Shown here one piece after another: positions 8,505 through 16,536 of a DNA stretch of 56,834 nt. How positions within the stretch are numbered: the stretch's first letter is position 1; every line of letters begins with the position of its first letter. The notes under the pieces were generated by a model that worked only from the letters and a program-made list of their open reading frames with translations, ran no database searches and was not told the DNA's origin. The stretch is from Bacteroidota bacterium. Its GTDB lineage: Bacteria; Bacteroidota; Bacteroidia; J057; JAJTIE01. Location: contig JAJTIE010000035.1 in assembly GCA_021300195.1 (NCBI GenBank), positions 1 to 56,834 on the forward strand, read 5' to 3'. The position numbers were made by a program, and so were the translations under genes.

Positions 8505-9485
8505 CTAGGCCAGGATAGCCTGGGCTTCCTGGCGCAAACGCAGTGGGTCGATAGGCGCTACACCGGGGATCTCGCACACCAGGCCACCAGCCAGGTTTGC
8601 CAGTGCGGCAGCCTGCTCTGCTGGCAACCCGGCGGCTAGGGCTGCTGCCATTACGGAAATGACGGTATCGCCAGCACCACTCACGTCGCGTATTTTGCGC
8701 ACATGGGCAGGGAAATGCACATGATGCCCGGCAGCGTCTACCAATAGCACCCCCTGCTCACTCAGGGTAACAAAGGTGTAACGGTGCGGCATGCGCTGCT
8801 GTAGCAGGGCGCAGGCCGATACGATGGCGGGAATATCCTCGCGCGAAAGCGTAAGGGCCAGGGCCTCATTCAGCTCCTTCAGGTTGGGCTTGAAGATGGT
8901 GCTGCCCCCATAGGCCAGAAAATTGGTGTACTTGGGGTCTACCAGCACCGGTATATCGTGTAGCACAGCCTGCTGCACCACATGCCGGATAAGCCCTGGC
9001 GTAAGCAGGCCCTTATTGTAGTCTTCCAGAATAATGGCTGCGGGGAGTAGCGCCATCTGGCTGTCCAGCAGCCCGCGCATCTGCGCCTCCTCCTCGGCAG
9101 TCAGTGGCTGCTTGTTCTCACGGTCTACGCGCAGCATCTGCTGGTTATCGCCCAGCACGCGGGTTTTGCTGGTGGTGGGGCGGTGGGGCAGGGATAGTAG
9201 CCCCCCTGTCTGCAGGCCATAGGTATTCATCAGTTCCAAGAACTGACTGCGCTCTACCGGCTCGGTGCCAATAATGCCACACAGGATGGGGTCCGCACCC
9301 AGGCTTAGCAGATTATAGGCCACATTGGCCGCACCACCCAGGCGGTACTCTTCCTTCTGCACGTCCACCACAGGCACTGGGGCCTCGGGCGAAATGCGCT
9401 CTACCCTACCCCACAGGTATTTATCCAGCATCAGGTCTCCCAGCACCAGGATGCGCTTTGCCCGTATATCGTCAAAAAACTGCAC
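8505..9485 (-). CDS. hldA: D-glycero-beta-D-manno-heptose-7-phosphate kinase (PfkB/ribokinase family)
   Basis: The 326-residue protein matches the kinase domain of HldE/RfaE, which phosphorylates heptose 7-phosphate at O-1 on the way to ADP-heptose for lipopolysaccharide core. Visible motifs are GDLMLDKYLWG near residue 16, ISPEAPVPVV, LGGAANVAYNL (residues 49-60), and the ribokinase ATP/anion-hole motif SGAGDT (269-274) with catalytic D273. The cytidylyltransferase half of bifunctional HldE is absent, so this is the stand-alone kinase form. It lies 23 bases downstream of the aminotransferase gene and is probably cotranscribed. A weaker alternative is another PfkB sugar kinase, but the N-terminal pattern is specific. 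Confidence 0.9.
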   Translation of the reverse strand: MQFFDDIRAKRILVLGDLMLDKYLWGRVERISPEAPVPVVDVQKEEYRLGGAANVAYNLLSLGADPILCGIIGTEPVERSQFLELMNTYGLQTGGLLSLPHRPTTSKTRVLGDNQQMLRVDRENKQPLTAEEEAQMRGLLDSQMALLPAAIILEDYNKGLLTPGLIRHVVQQAVLHDIPVLVDPKYTNFLAYGGSTIFKPNLKELNEALALTLSREDIPAIVSACALLQQRMPHRYTFVTLSEQGVLLVDAAGHHVHFPAHVRKIRDVSGAGDTVISVMAAALAAGLPAEQAAALANLAGGLVCEIPGVAPIDPLRLRQEAQAILA

Positions 9486-9508
9486 GATAGGTTGTGTGGG
9501 TTGTGTAC

Positions 9509-10720
9509 TTAGCTCAGTGCATACAGGGCCCGCCGGATGCGGGCTATGCCCTCCTCGATGGTAGCCAGATCGGTGGCATAGCTTAGGCGGATATGGCGAT
9601 CGGTACCAAAATCAATGCCACTCACGCAGCCCACCCGGCCATCATTCAGCAGGTACAGGGCGAGCTGATCCGTGTCGCCGATGTGCTGGCCACCGGGGGT
9701 TTTCTTGTGCAGGAAGGCAGATACATCCATGTAGAAGTAAAAGGCCCCCTCTGGTACAGGCACAATCAGCTCTGGGATCTGGGCCAGCAGTTGCAGGCCA
9801 TGGTCTCGCCGCTGGCGGTAGGCATCGCGCATACGGTAGGTTTCGTCCAGTGGCTGGGTAACCGCAGCCAATGCTGCCATCTGGGCCACGCCGCTCACGG
9901 CGCTGGTTATCTGGCCCTGTAGCTTGCTCATTGCCTGGATCATCCAGTCGGGCCCGGCCAGGAAACCAACGCGATAGCCCGTCATGGCAAAGGCTTTGCT
10001 CACCCCATTTATGGTGCAGGTGCGATCAAACAGGCCCTCTACCCGGGCTATGCTAAAGGGTGTTTTTCCGTAGGAAATAAGCGAATAGATCTCGTCGCTG
10101 ATAATACACACCTGCGGATGCCGGAGCAGTACCTCGGCCAATGCACGGGTTTCAGCCTCCGTGTATACCATACCGCTGGGATTGCTAGGGCTGTTGAACA
10201 GAAAGAGGCGGGTACGGGGGGTAATGGCTGCCTCTAGCTGCTGGGGCGTTATCTTGTACTGCTGCTCGGTGCCAGCCTGGATAAAAACCGGCACGGCCTC
10301 AGCCATTTCGGCCATAGGCCGGTAGCTTACCCAATAGGGAGCGGGGATAATAACCTCATCTCCAGGATTTAGCAGGGCAGTGAAGGCGTGGTACAGGCAC
10401 TGCTTGGCCCCGTTGCTTATTATCACCTGGCCAGCCTGATAGGGCAGGCCATGCTGCTGCTGAAAATACTGGGCTACACCCGCCCGCACCTCCGGATATC
10501 CATTCAGCGGGGGGTAGTGGCTATAGTTGTCTCGCACGGCCTGTATGGCCGCTTCCTTTATGTGCTCGGGGGTGTTGAAGTCCGGCTCACCCAGGGTAAG
10601 GCTCACCACATCCACCCCCTGCTCTTTCAGCTGGCGGGCCTTGGCAGCCATGGCCAGGGTGGCACTCTCGCTCACGGCGGCCAGTTTTGCGTTCCCGCGT
10701 ACCATTGTTTTCTCCATCAT
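9509..10720 (-). CDS. PLP-dependent class I aminotransferase (aspartate aminotransferase-like, AspB type)
   Basis: The 403-residue protein is a full-length fold-type I aminotransferase that would exchange an amino group between aspartate (or a related amino acid) and 2-oxoglutarate. Motifs are LGEPDFNTP near residue 43, YPPLNGYPEVR, the PYWVSY substrate region, NSPSNPSG (176-183), SDEIYSLISYG, and PLP lysine K242 in NGVSKAFAMTGYRVGF. C-terminal IRLSYA contains the carboxylate-binding arginine. It begins at tandem Met codons at 10720/10717. Its stop is 23 bases before hldA, suggesting an operon of unrelated functions. Substrate preference cannot be read from sequence alone. Confidence 0.92.
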   Translation of the reverse strand: MMEKTMVRGNAKLAAVSESATLAMAAKARQLKEQGVDVVSLTLGEPDFNTPEHIKEAAIQAVRDNYSHYPPLNGYPEVRAGVAQYFQQQHGLPYQAGQVIISNGAKQCLYHAFTALLNPGDEVIIPAPYWVSYRPMAEMAEAVPVFIQAGTEQQYKITPQQLEAAITPRTRLFLFNSPSNPSGMVYTEAETRALAEVLLRHPQVCIISDEIYSLISYGKTPFSIARVEGLFDRTCTINGVSKAFAMTGYRVGFLAGPDWMIQAMSKLQGQITSAVSGVAQMAALAAVTQPLDETYRMRDAYRQRRDHGLQLLAQIPELIVPVPEGAFYFYMDVSAFLHKKTPGGQHIGDTDQLALYLLNDGRVGCVSGIDFGTDRHIRLSYATDLATIEEGIARIRRALYALS

Positions 10721-10799
10721 CTAACCGTTTTCTCTGTATACTTTATGCTATCTACCCTGCGTAGTTTCTACTGCCCGGCAGGCAAGGCAAAGCCCCCGG

Positions 10800-11486
10800 T
10801 TATCTCTCCAGTTGCTGGCCTATCTCCATCAGGGTAAGGTTCTTGTTTTTGGCAGCAAAGGTTTCTTTTGCTGCGGCATGATCTATTTTGATGTAGCCAA
10901 AGGTATCGTAGTGCATGCCGATGATGTCCTGGCACTGGATAAATTCGGCTGCCTGGAGGGCATCCACAGCATCCATGGTAAAGTTGCCCCCTATGGGTAG
11001 CAGGGCCATATCCAGCCGGGTACGGCGGGGGATCAGCTGCATGTTCTGGCTCAGGGCTGTATCGCCCGCAAAGTACAGGTTCTTTCCCTCGGCCAGCTCC
11101 AGCACATAGCCCATGGGGTTTCCCCCGGGTGTGCCATCGGCAAAAGTACTGCTATGTACCGCCTCCACACAGCGCACGGTGCCGAAGGGGAACTGCCATG
11201 CACCGCCCGTATTCATCGGGTGCGTAGCGGCAATCCCTTTATGCTGGCACCAGCTGTGCACCTCGTAGGCACACACTACGGTGGCACCTGTACGCTGGGC
11301 GATAGGGAGCAGGTCTGCCACATGGTCTTCGTGCGCGTGGCTGATCAGAATATAATCGGCAGGCACCGTGCCCGCATCCGCTTTCCCTTTTGCCAGCGCA
11401 TTGTGGGTAATGAAGGGGTCGAACAGCAAATGTGTCCCTTGGGTTTCTATCCCAAAACAGGAATGGCCATAGTACGTTATCCTCAT
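10800..11486 (-). CDS. UPF0173 family metal-dependent hydrolase (metallo-beta-lactamase fold)
   Basis: The 228-residue protein starts at the ATG at 11486 (MRITYYGHSCF), the standard start of the family; the longer open frame upstream lacks homology-like sequence. The metal site is seen as SHAHEDH (residues 49-55), an H in VEAVHSS, D in YFAGDTAL and a late H in GMHYDTF. Members are small single-domain hydrolases of the YycJ/UlaG-like fold whose physiological substrate is generally unknown. It sits on the minus strand between ftsE (168 bases upstream) and the aminotransferase gene (79 bases downstream), so it may belong to the same leftward transcript. Confidence 0.9.
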   Translation of the reverse strand: MRITYYGHSCFGIETQGTHLLFDPFITHNALAKGKADAGTVPADYILISHAHEDHVADLLPIAQRTGATVVCAYEVHSWCQHKGIAATHPMNTGGAWQFPFGTVRCVEAVHSSTFADGTPGGNPMGYVLELAEGKNLYFAGDTALSQNMQLIPRRTRLDMALLPIGGNFTMDAVDALQAAEFIQCQDIIGMHYDTFGYIKIDHAAAKETFAAKNKNLTLMEIGQQLER

Positions 11487-11654
11487 AGCATGGGGCGTGT
11501 TGCACTGGCAAGATACAGGCACCCGAGCTAGCAAACAAGGGGATGGAAGCAGCCATTGTCCTTTTCGAGCATTTAACTGGGCGTACGCAGACGCCGTGGG
11601 TAAGAAATAGGCAGGCAACAGCTATAGCCCCCCGGGTGGCCCAAGCTGGTTACC

Positions 11655-12407
11655 TCACTCTACCGAAACCTTCTCTACTACCTGCCCGTCTACACAGGCC
11701 AGCACACGGGCGGGATATTCTCGGATCAGGCCATGCTCGTGGGTAGCCATCAGGATGGCAGTGCCCATTGTGTTGATCTTTTTCAGGATCTGCATGATGT
11801 GGGCGGTTACCTCGGGGTCCAGGTTTCCGGTAGGCTCGTCGGCAATAAGCAGCAGGGGGTCGTTCACCAGGGCGCGGGCTAGCACCACGCGCTGCTGCTC
11901 GCCGCCACTCAGCTGGTGGGGCATGTGCTTCATTTTGGCACTCAGGCCCACGAGCATGAGTACATCGTGTATACGATTGCGGATGAGCGAGCTATCTCGC
12001 CAACCGGTGGCCCGCATGGCAAACTCTATGTTGTCTGACACACTCCGGTCTGGCAGCAGCTGGAAGTCCTGAAACACAATGCCTAACTTGCGGCGCAACA
12101 AGGGTATATCCTTGCTTCGCAGTTTATTGGAAACCATGCCTGCCACCTCTACGGTACCTGCGGTAGGCAGCATATCGGCATAGATCAGCCTGAGCAGGCT
12201 GCTCTTGCCCGAGCCCGTGCGGCCAATCAGGTAGACAAATTCGCCCTTTTTTAGCTCAAAGTTTACCCCCGACAGCACCTGCCGCTGGTCGTAGGCGGCA
12301 GATACTTCGGTAAACCGGATAATGGCATCCTGGTCTGAAGTAGCAGCAGGGGTAGTACCCTGTGGCATAGGGGCATTCGTGCTCGGATCGGTAGAGGAGA
12401 TGCTCAT
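11655..12407 (-). CDS. ftsE: Cell division ABC transporter ATP-binding protein FtsE
   Basis: FtsE is the cytoplasmic ATPase that, with membrane partner FtsX, controls peptidoglycan hydrolysis at the septum. The 250-residue protein has Walker A GRTGSGKS (62-69), a Q-loop in [12 protein letters not shown], signature LSGGEQQR (166-173), Walker [15 protein letters not shown] (185-198) and H-loop ATHEH. The PDRSVSDN segment is typical of FtsE. The first 27 residues are a Ser/Thr/Pro-rich extension not usual in the family, so an internal start cannot be excluded. ftsX is not adjacent, as in many Bacteroidota. A conserved-looking small gene lies 19 bases upstream and is probably cotranscribed. Confidence 0.92.
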   Translation of the reverse strand: MSISSTDPSTNAPMPQGTTPAATSDQDAIIRFTEVSAAYDQRQVLSGVNFELKKGEFVYLIGRTGSGKSSLLRLIYADMLPTAGTVEVAGMVSNKLRSKDIPLLRRKLGIVFQDFQLLPDRSVSDNIEFAMRATGWRDSSLIRNRIHDVLMLVGLSAKMKHMPHQLSGGEQQRVVLARALVNDPLLLIADEPTGNLDPEVTAHIMQILKKINTMGTAILMATHEHGLIREYPARVLACVDGQVVEKVSVE

Positions 12408-12426
12408 GATAGGGCTGTGGAGTGTG

Positions 12427-12648
12427 CTAGAATTCTATTTTTGTAATCTTGCCAAAGGGCAGTGTCTCAGCCATTTCTTCAATCTTGTGAAAAACATCCT
12501 GCTGGGGATCCGCATTGGCTCTGGATGTCCTCTGCGAACGATTGGGGCGGAAATAGCCGATCAGGGTAAAATCGGCATCTCTCACCTGGATATAGTCCGG
12601 GATTTTGGCCTTACCCTGCACTTTCAGGACGTAGTAGATTTTTTTCAT
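12427..12648 (-). CDS. Small protein upstream of ftsE, function unknown
   Basis: A 73-residue frame from ATG 12648 (MKKIYYVLKVQGKAK) to the stop at 12427. It has no signal peptide or membrane segment. It is basic in the middle (FRPNRSQRTSR) and ends in a regular beta-alpha-beta-like pattern (VFHKIEEMAETLPFGKITKIEF). I chose this start over an upstream one because the preceding residues look like untranslated leader. It is 19 bases from ftsE on the same strand, so it likely shares its transcript. I do not recognise the family; the coding pattern and tight spacing support it as real. Confidence 0.7.
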   Translation of the reverse strand: MKKIYYVLKVQGKAKIPDYIQVRDADFTLIGYFRPNRSQRTSRANADPQQDVFHKIEEMAETLPFGKITKIEF

Positions 12649-12722
12649 CGGGCATAAAACACTCGTTATCTGTCTATTATTCCATTCATCCGTGTAAGGC
12701 ACAAATTAACGGAACAGATGGC

Positions 12723-12751
12723 TTGCTGTTACTAAATACTTTCTAAATTTG
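12723..12751 (+). promoter_or_regulatory. Bacteroidota-type promoter for the second OmpA/TPR gene
   Basis: TTG (12723-12725), an 18-base spacer, then TAAATTTG (12744-12751), an exact TAnnTTTG. Expected transcript start near 12758, about 30 bases before the ATG at 12790. The divergent ftsE-side gene starts at 12648. Confidence 0.65.
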
Positions 12752-12789
12752 CCCAAAATCGTCTATTTCTGGATATTCCAATTAAAACC

Positions 12790-14553
12790 ATGAAAATCGG
12801 TACACACAACCTAAAAACGCTGCACATACCTGCACTAGCTGTGCTGACGGGTGCTTTTATGTGGCAGTGCACGTCCTTCAAAGGTGCACAAGTGAACGTG
12901 AAACCCAACCCGCTGGAGGTGCATGCAGACTCGGTAAACTTCACCGTTCGCGCATCCATCCCACCCAAGTCCGGCTTCAAAAAAGGCGGCGTGTATGACG
13001 GTAAACTCGCCATTGACAACAATGGAACCAAGTACCAATTTAGCCAGGTAATCATCTCGTCAGACCAGTTTCCGGACATCAAGAAGGCGGGTGCCAGCAC
13101 CAGCGTAACGGCCGGCAAGCCCTACCAACCTGGCATGAATGGCGGTATGCTGCAGGCCATGGGTAACTACAGCCGCAAGGGCAAGAACGTGGAACTGCCC
13201 ACGATAGACCTGGCCCCCTGCTGCATTACCACCAGCCTGCTGCTGTGCGATGAGCCCAAGCACGTAATGGCCCCCTTCAACTTCGAAAAACAAAAGCCAC
13301 TTACCCTGGAGGCAAAGTTCCAGTTCCCTCAGAACGTATTTGACATCCAGCCCACCGAGTATGAGAAGGCTGAGATTCTGGCCATCGGAGACTTCCTCTC
13401 CAAGCGCTATGCCGCCAGCAAAGTAACCATCTCCGGCTTTGCCTCTCCCGAGGGTGCCTACCGGCGCAACGAGTTTCTGTCCATCGCCCGTAGCAAGGAG
13501 GTAAAGAAGTGGCTGGCAGCCCAGCTAAACAAAGCTGGCTACAACATTCAACTGGATAGCAGCTTCTTCGCCGTTGCCACCACCACAGAGGACTGGGAAG
13601 GCTTCAAGGCGAACCTGAGCCGCAAGAGCTTCCCGGAAGATGTGAAGCGCCAGATCATTGACATCATCTCTTCCGGCCAAGACCCCGCCACTGTAGAGAA
13701 CCGTGTGATGGCCCTGGTGGGCGGTGCCGATGAAGTAGAAGACATCCTGGCACCCCTGCGCCGCGCTACCATCCGTCTGGAAGGCCAGACCAGCAATCAT
13801 ACCGATGCGCAAATCGATCAAATGCTGAAAGACTTCCTGGCGGGCAGAAAAGACAAGGAAGCCACTGCAGCCTTCTTTACTGCCGATGAGATGCTGTATG
13901 CCATCAACCGCCTGACAGATGCTGCGGACCAGCATAAGGCGCTGAAAGATGGCTTCATCGAGATCTATAACGAAGACTGGAGAGGCTACAACGACCTGGG
14001 TGTGCACGAGCTGAAAACGGGCAACACCGAGCGGGGTATGGCCTACCTGAACTCGGCCCTGAAAATGAACAACAAAGCCACTGCTGTAATGATCAACCAG
14101 GGAGCTGCCTACCTGGCAGACAAGCAGTATAGCAAGGCCCTGTATGTACTACAGGAAGGCAAAAAGGCCGGTAGCCAAGCCGAACTGGCCTTCAACCTGG
14201 GCTACGCCCTGCACAAACTGGCCCGCTACCCCGAAGCAGCCGAGCAGTTTGTAACCGCCGGAAACCTGGCCTGTGCCGAGTACAATGCCGGCCTGGCCAA
14301 GCTGCTGATGAACGACCTGGCAGGCAGCAGAAACAGCCTGGAAGCAGCCATCCGCAGCGACAAAAATGATGCTGAGGCCTACTACGTACTGGCCCTGCTG
14401 GGTGCCCGCACTGCCGACACGAATGTGATGATCCTGAACCTGAAGCGTGCGGTACAGATCGACCCCAGCCTGGGTGAGAAAGCCCGCAAAGACCTCGAGT
14501 TCCGCAAATTCTTCGACGACGAGCAGTTCCGGAGTGCCACCACGCAGTCCTAA
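12790..14553 (+). CDS. OmpA-like/TPR envelope protein, paralog of the gene at 6098
   Basis: The 587-residue protein begins with a hydrophobic export signal that reaches a Cys at residue 27, but the lipobox (FMWQC) is poor, so lipid attachment is uncertain. An OmpA-C-like domain spans about residues 180-260 (FDIQPTEYEKAEILAIGDFL, ISGFASPEGAYRRNEFLSIARSKEVKKWL). A TTEDWEGFKANL segment follows, equivalent to GEDWNRFEQLV of the paralog. The last 200 residues are TPR-like (YNDLGVHELKTGN, AVMINQGAAYLAD, AELAFNLGYALHKL, AYYVLALLGAR). Like the paralog it has its own strong promoter and terminator. It probably links outer membrane to peptidoglycan and assembles with partners through the TPRs. The shared DW motif suggests one family with a specific role not known to me. 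Confidence 0.88.
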   Translation: MKIGTHNLKTLHIPALAVLTGAFMWQCTSFKGAQVNVKPNPLEVHADSVNFTVRASIPPKSGFKKGGVYDGKLAIDNNGTKYQFSQVIISSDQFPDIKKAGASTSVTAGKPYQPGMNGGMLQAMGNYSRKGKNVELPTIDLAPCCITTSLLLCDEPKHVMAPFNFEKQKPLTLEAKFQFPQNVFDIQPTEYEKAEILAIGDFLSKRYAASKVTISGFASPEGAYRRNEFLSIARSKEVKKWLAAQLNKAGYNIQLDSSFFAVATTTEDWEGFKANLSRKSFPEDVKRQIIDIISSGQDPATVENRVMALVGGADEVEDILAPLRRATIRLEGQTSNHTDAQIDQMLKDFLAGRKDKEATAAFFTADEMLYAINRLTDAADQHKALKDGFIEIYNEDWRGYNDLGVHELKTGNTERGMAYLNSALKMNNKATAVMINQGAAYLADKQYSKALYVLQEGKKAGSQAELAFNLGYALHKLARYPEAAEQFVTAGNLACAEYNAGLAKLLMNDLAGSRNSLEAAIRSDKNDAEAYYVLALLGARTADTNVMILNLKRAVQIDPSLGEKARKDLEFRKFFDDEQFRSATTQS

Positions 14554-14580
14554 AAACGTATCGCAACCAAGACGGTTTAG

Positions 14581-14614
14581 CGGGGATGCCACAGTGCATC
14601 CCCGTTTTGTTTTT
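14581..14614 (+). terminator. Rho-independent terminator after the second OmpA/TPR gene
   Basis: Perfect 9-bp stem CGGGGATGC/GCATCCCCG (14581-14589, 14596-14604), 6-base loop, then TTTTGTTTTT. It lies 27 bases past the stop. Confidence 0.9.
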
Positions 14615-14650
14615 AAATACTTCTCTCACGCCCGGCTTGTATATTGCAGG

Positions 14651-15601
14651 ATGCATATCCGTAGGCCCATACAGCCCGATAGATTGCCAGGAGCCTGGGT
14701 GCAGGGCATACTGCGGGTGCCGGCGGCAATCCTGCTGAGCATAGCCTGCGCCTATGGTCAGCCCATCTTCACCACCACAAACCCAAACATTACGACCAGC
14801 GACTCGCTGAATTTTCACCTCCGCAGCACCAATGGCTACAAAATCCTGATACGAGAGCCGAGGGTAATGAATAGAAAGGGATACCGGGTAAGAAATGGCT
14901 TTACCGACTACTATCTGTATGTGGTGCGTAGCACAAACATTCTGGTAGAGCAGCACCCGATAGAGAACCATGGACTGAAAGCCTACCTGGTGGTGTACTC
15001 GGATAAAAAGAAGATGTACTACGACCCAGACTCCATTGGTGGCCGCTGCCTGTATTTATTGGGGATGATCGACACCCTGGGGCTAGGCAGCAAACTGAGT
15101 AGCAAACCGCAAACCCCACCGCAAACCAACAAAAAGACGGGTTGTAGGCTGCTATCCAGGCTACGGGGGAAGAAGCAGGCAACCCCGGAAGGCCAGACAA
15201 ATACCGATTCTACGGCCCAAGCCCGGCCCAGCTGGGAAGCACAGCAAAGAGCGGCGATGATGCTGGCATTCAAACAGGCCAAGGATCGGAACCGGCTGCT
15301 AGCATTCTTCCGCAGCAAATTCTACTACAGCCAATCGCCGCTGTACAACCTGGAGAGCTGCCCCTATGGCCTACCCTACATGGCACTGGAGGATAAGAAA
15401 CGCAACCGAACGGAGACCGTGCGCACCGCCACCGGCGGGCTGCGCCAGCAGAAGGTGAAGAAGGAAAAGCCAACCGAACTACCCAGCGTGGACGATGAGG
15501 AGGAAGAGGAAGAGAAAAAGGACGTGGAAGCAGGAGCGCGAAAACCCAAAAATAAAAAGCAGCAGGCAACTGAAGAACCACCCCAAAACCCAGCCGAATG
15601 A
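14651..15601 (+). CDS. Secreted protein of unknown function with charged C-terminal tail
   Basis: The start at ATG 14651 is chosen because it follows the preceding terminator and gives a signal peptide (hydrophobic core LRVPAAILLSIACAYG-Q); an upstream in-frame extension overlaps the previous gene and terminator. The product is 316 residues. The middle has Tyr-rich beta-like sequence (FTDYYLYVVRSTN, AYLVVYSDKKKMYYD) and NLESCPYGLPYMALED. The last 60 residues are low-complexity and highly charged, with an acidic run (residues about 280-290) followed by Lys-rich sequence. I recognise no family. Its stop TGA overlaps the ATG of queG (ATGA), so the two are translationally coupled, which says little about function because queG is a tRNA enzyme. 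Confidence 0.75.
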   Translation: MHIRRPIQPDRLPGAWVQGILRVPAAILLSIACAYGQPIFTTTNPNITTSDSLNFHLRSTNGYKILIREPRVMNRKGYRVRNGFTDYYLYVVRSTNILVEQHPIENHGLKAYLVVYSDKKKMYYDPDSIGGRCLYLLGMIDTLGLGSKLSSKPQTPPQTNKKTGCRLLSRLRGKKQATPEGQTNTDSTAQARPSWEAQQRAAMMLAFKQAKDRNRLLAFFRSKFYYSQSPLYNLESCPYGLPYMALEDKKRNRTETVRTATGGLRQQKVKKEKPTELPSVDDEEEEEEKKDVEAGARKPKNKKQQATEEPPQNPAE

Positions 15602-16536
15602 CGGGCGAAAGCTTGATACGTAAGCTGCGCCAGCAGGCGCTGCGCCTGGGTTTTGATGCGCTGGGCGTAAGCCCTGCGGCGGAGCTGAGCCAGGATGCAC
15701 GCTACCTGGAACGCTGGCTGGCAGCCGGCAGGCAGGGAGAGATGCACTACCTGGACAAACACTTTGACCTACGGATAGACCCGCGCAAACTACACCCGGG
15801 CACACAAACGGTTGTATCGGTGCTGAAGAACTACTACCCGCCTGAGCTGCCCGAGCAGGCCGATGGATTTCGGGTAGCGGCCTACGCGTACGGCCAAGAC
15901 TACCACCAGGTGCTGAAGGAGCGGCTATATGCCCTGGCTGCAGACCTATCGGACTGGGTGGGGCGCTCGCTATCGGTACGGGTGTGTACCGACTCGGCCC
16001 CCATCCTGGAGCGACGGTGGGCTGAGCGGGCTGGGCTGGGCTGGATAGGCAAGAACACACTGCTGCTTACCCGACAGGGCGGCAGCTGGTATTTTCTGGG
16101 CGAGCTGCTGGTAGACCTGGCCCTGCCTGCCGAGCACCCCCCCCAGGCCGACCACTGTGGCACCTGCACCCGCTGCCTGGATGCCTGCCCCACGGGTGCC
16201 CTTAGCCCCTACGAGATGGATGCCCGCAAGTGTATCTCCTACCACACCATCGAGCTAAAGGCGCAGGTACCTGTGGAGTTTCATCGCATGCTGTCGGGTT
16301 GGGCGTTCGGCTGCGACATCTGCCAGGAGGTGTGCCCCTGGACGCGCTTTGCCCAGCCCCACACCGAGCCTGCATTCAGGCTGACCGAGCTGGTAGCCCA
16401 CTATGCCGAAAAAGACTGGCAGGCACTGAGTAGCAGCCAGTACCGAAAGCGCACCCGCACGAGCCCACTCTCGCGCATACGGCGAGAAAAACTGCTGGAG
16501 AATATTGCGCTGGCAAAGGCTAGTCGTTCGATATAA
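15598..16536 (+). CDS. queG: Epoxyqueuosine reductase QueG
   Basis: QueG reduces epoxyqueuosine to queuosine in the wobble position of tRNAs with GUN anticodons, using cobalamin and two [4Fe-4S] clusters. The 312-residue protein has the N-terminal DUF1730-type region, VCTDSAPILER with the catalytic aspartate D132, GWIGKNTLLL, and ferredoxin cysteines C187, C190, C193, C197 (CGTCTRCLDACPTG) plus C239, C242, C246 (CDICQEVCPW) and C212. Length and motif order are typical. The start overlaps the upstream stop (ATGA). Its 3' end overlaps the convergent OmpA/PD40 gene by 17 bases. The tRNA-Asn(GTT) in this window is a plausible substrate of the pathway. Confidence 0.96.
   Translation: MTGESLIRKLRQQALRLGFDALGVSPAAELSQDARYLERWLAAGRQGEMHYLDKHFDLRIDPRKLHPGTQTVVSVLKNYYPPELPEQADGFRVAAYAYGQDYHQVLKERLYALAADLSDWVGRSLSVRVCTDSAPILERRWAERAGLGWIGKNTLLLTRQGGSWYFLGELLVDLALPAEHPPQADHCGTCTRCLDACPTGALSPYEMDARKCISYHTIELKAQVPVEFHRMLSGWAFGCDICQEVCPWTRFAQPHTEPAFRLTELVAHYAEKDWQALSSSQYRKRTRTSPLSRIRREKLLENIALAKASRSI

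Noticed and set aside
11487-11618. A 44-residue N-terminal extension of the UPF0173 hydrolase
   Set aside because: The family starts at MRITYYGHSCF; the extension is not conserved-looking.
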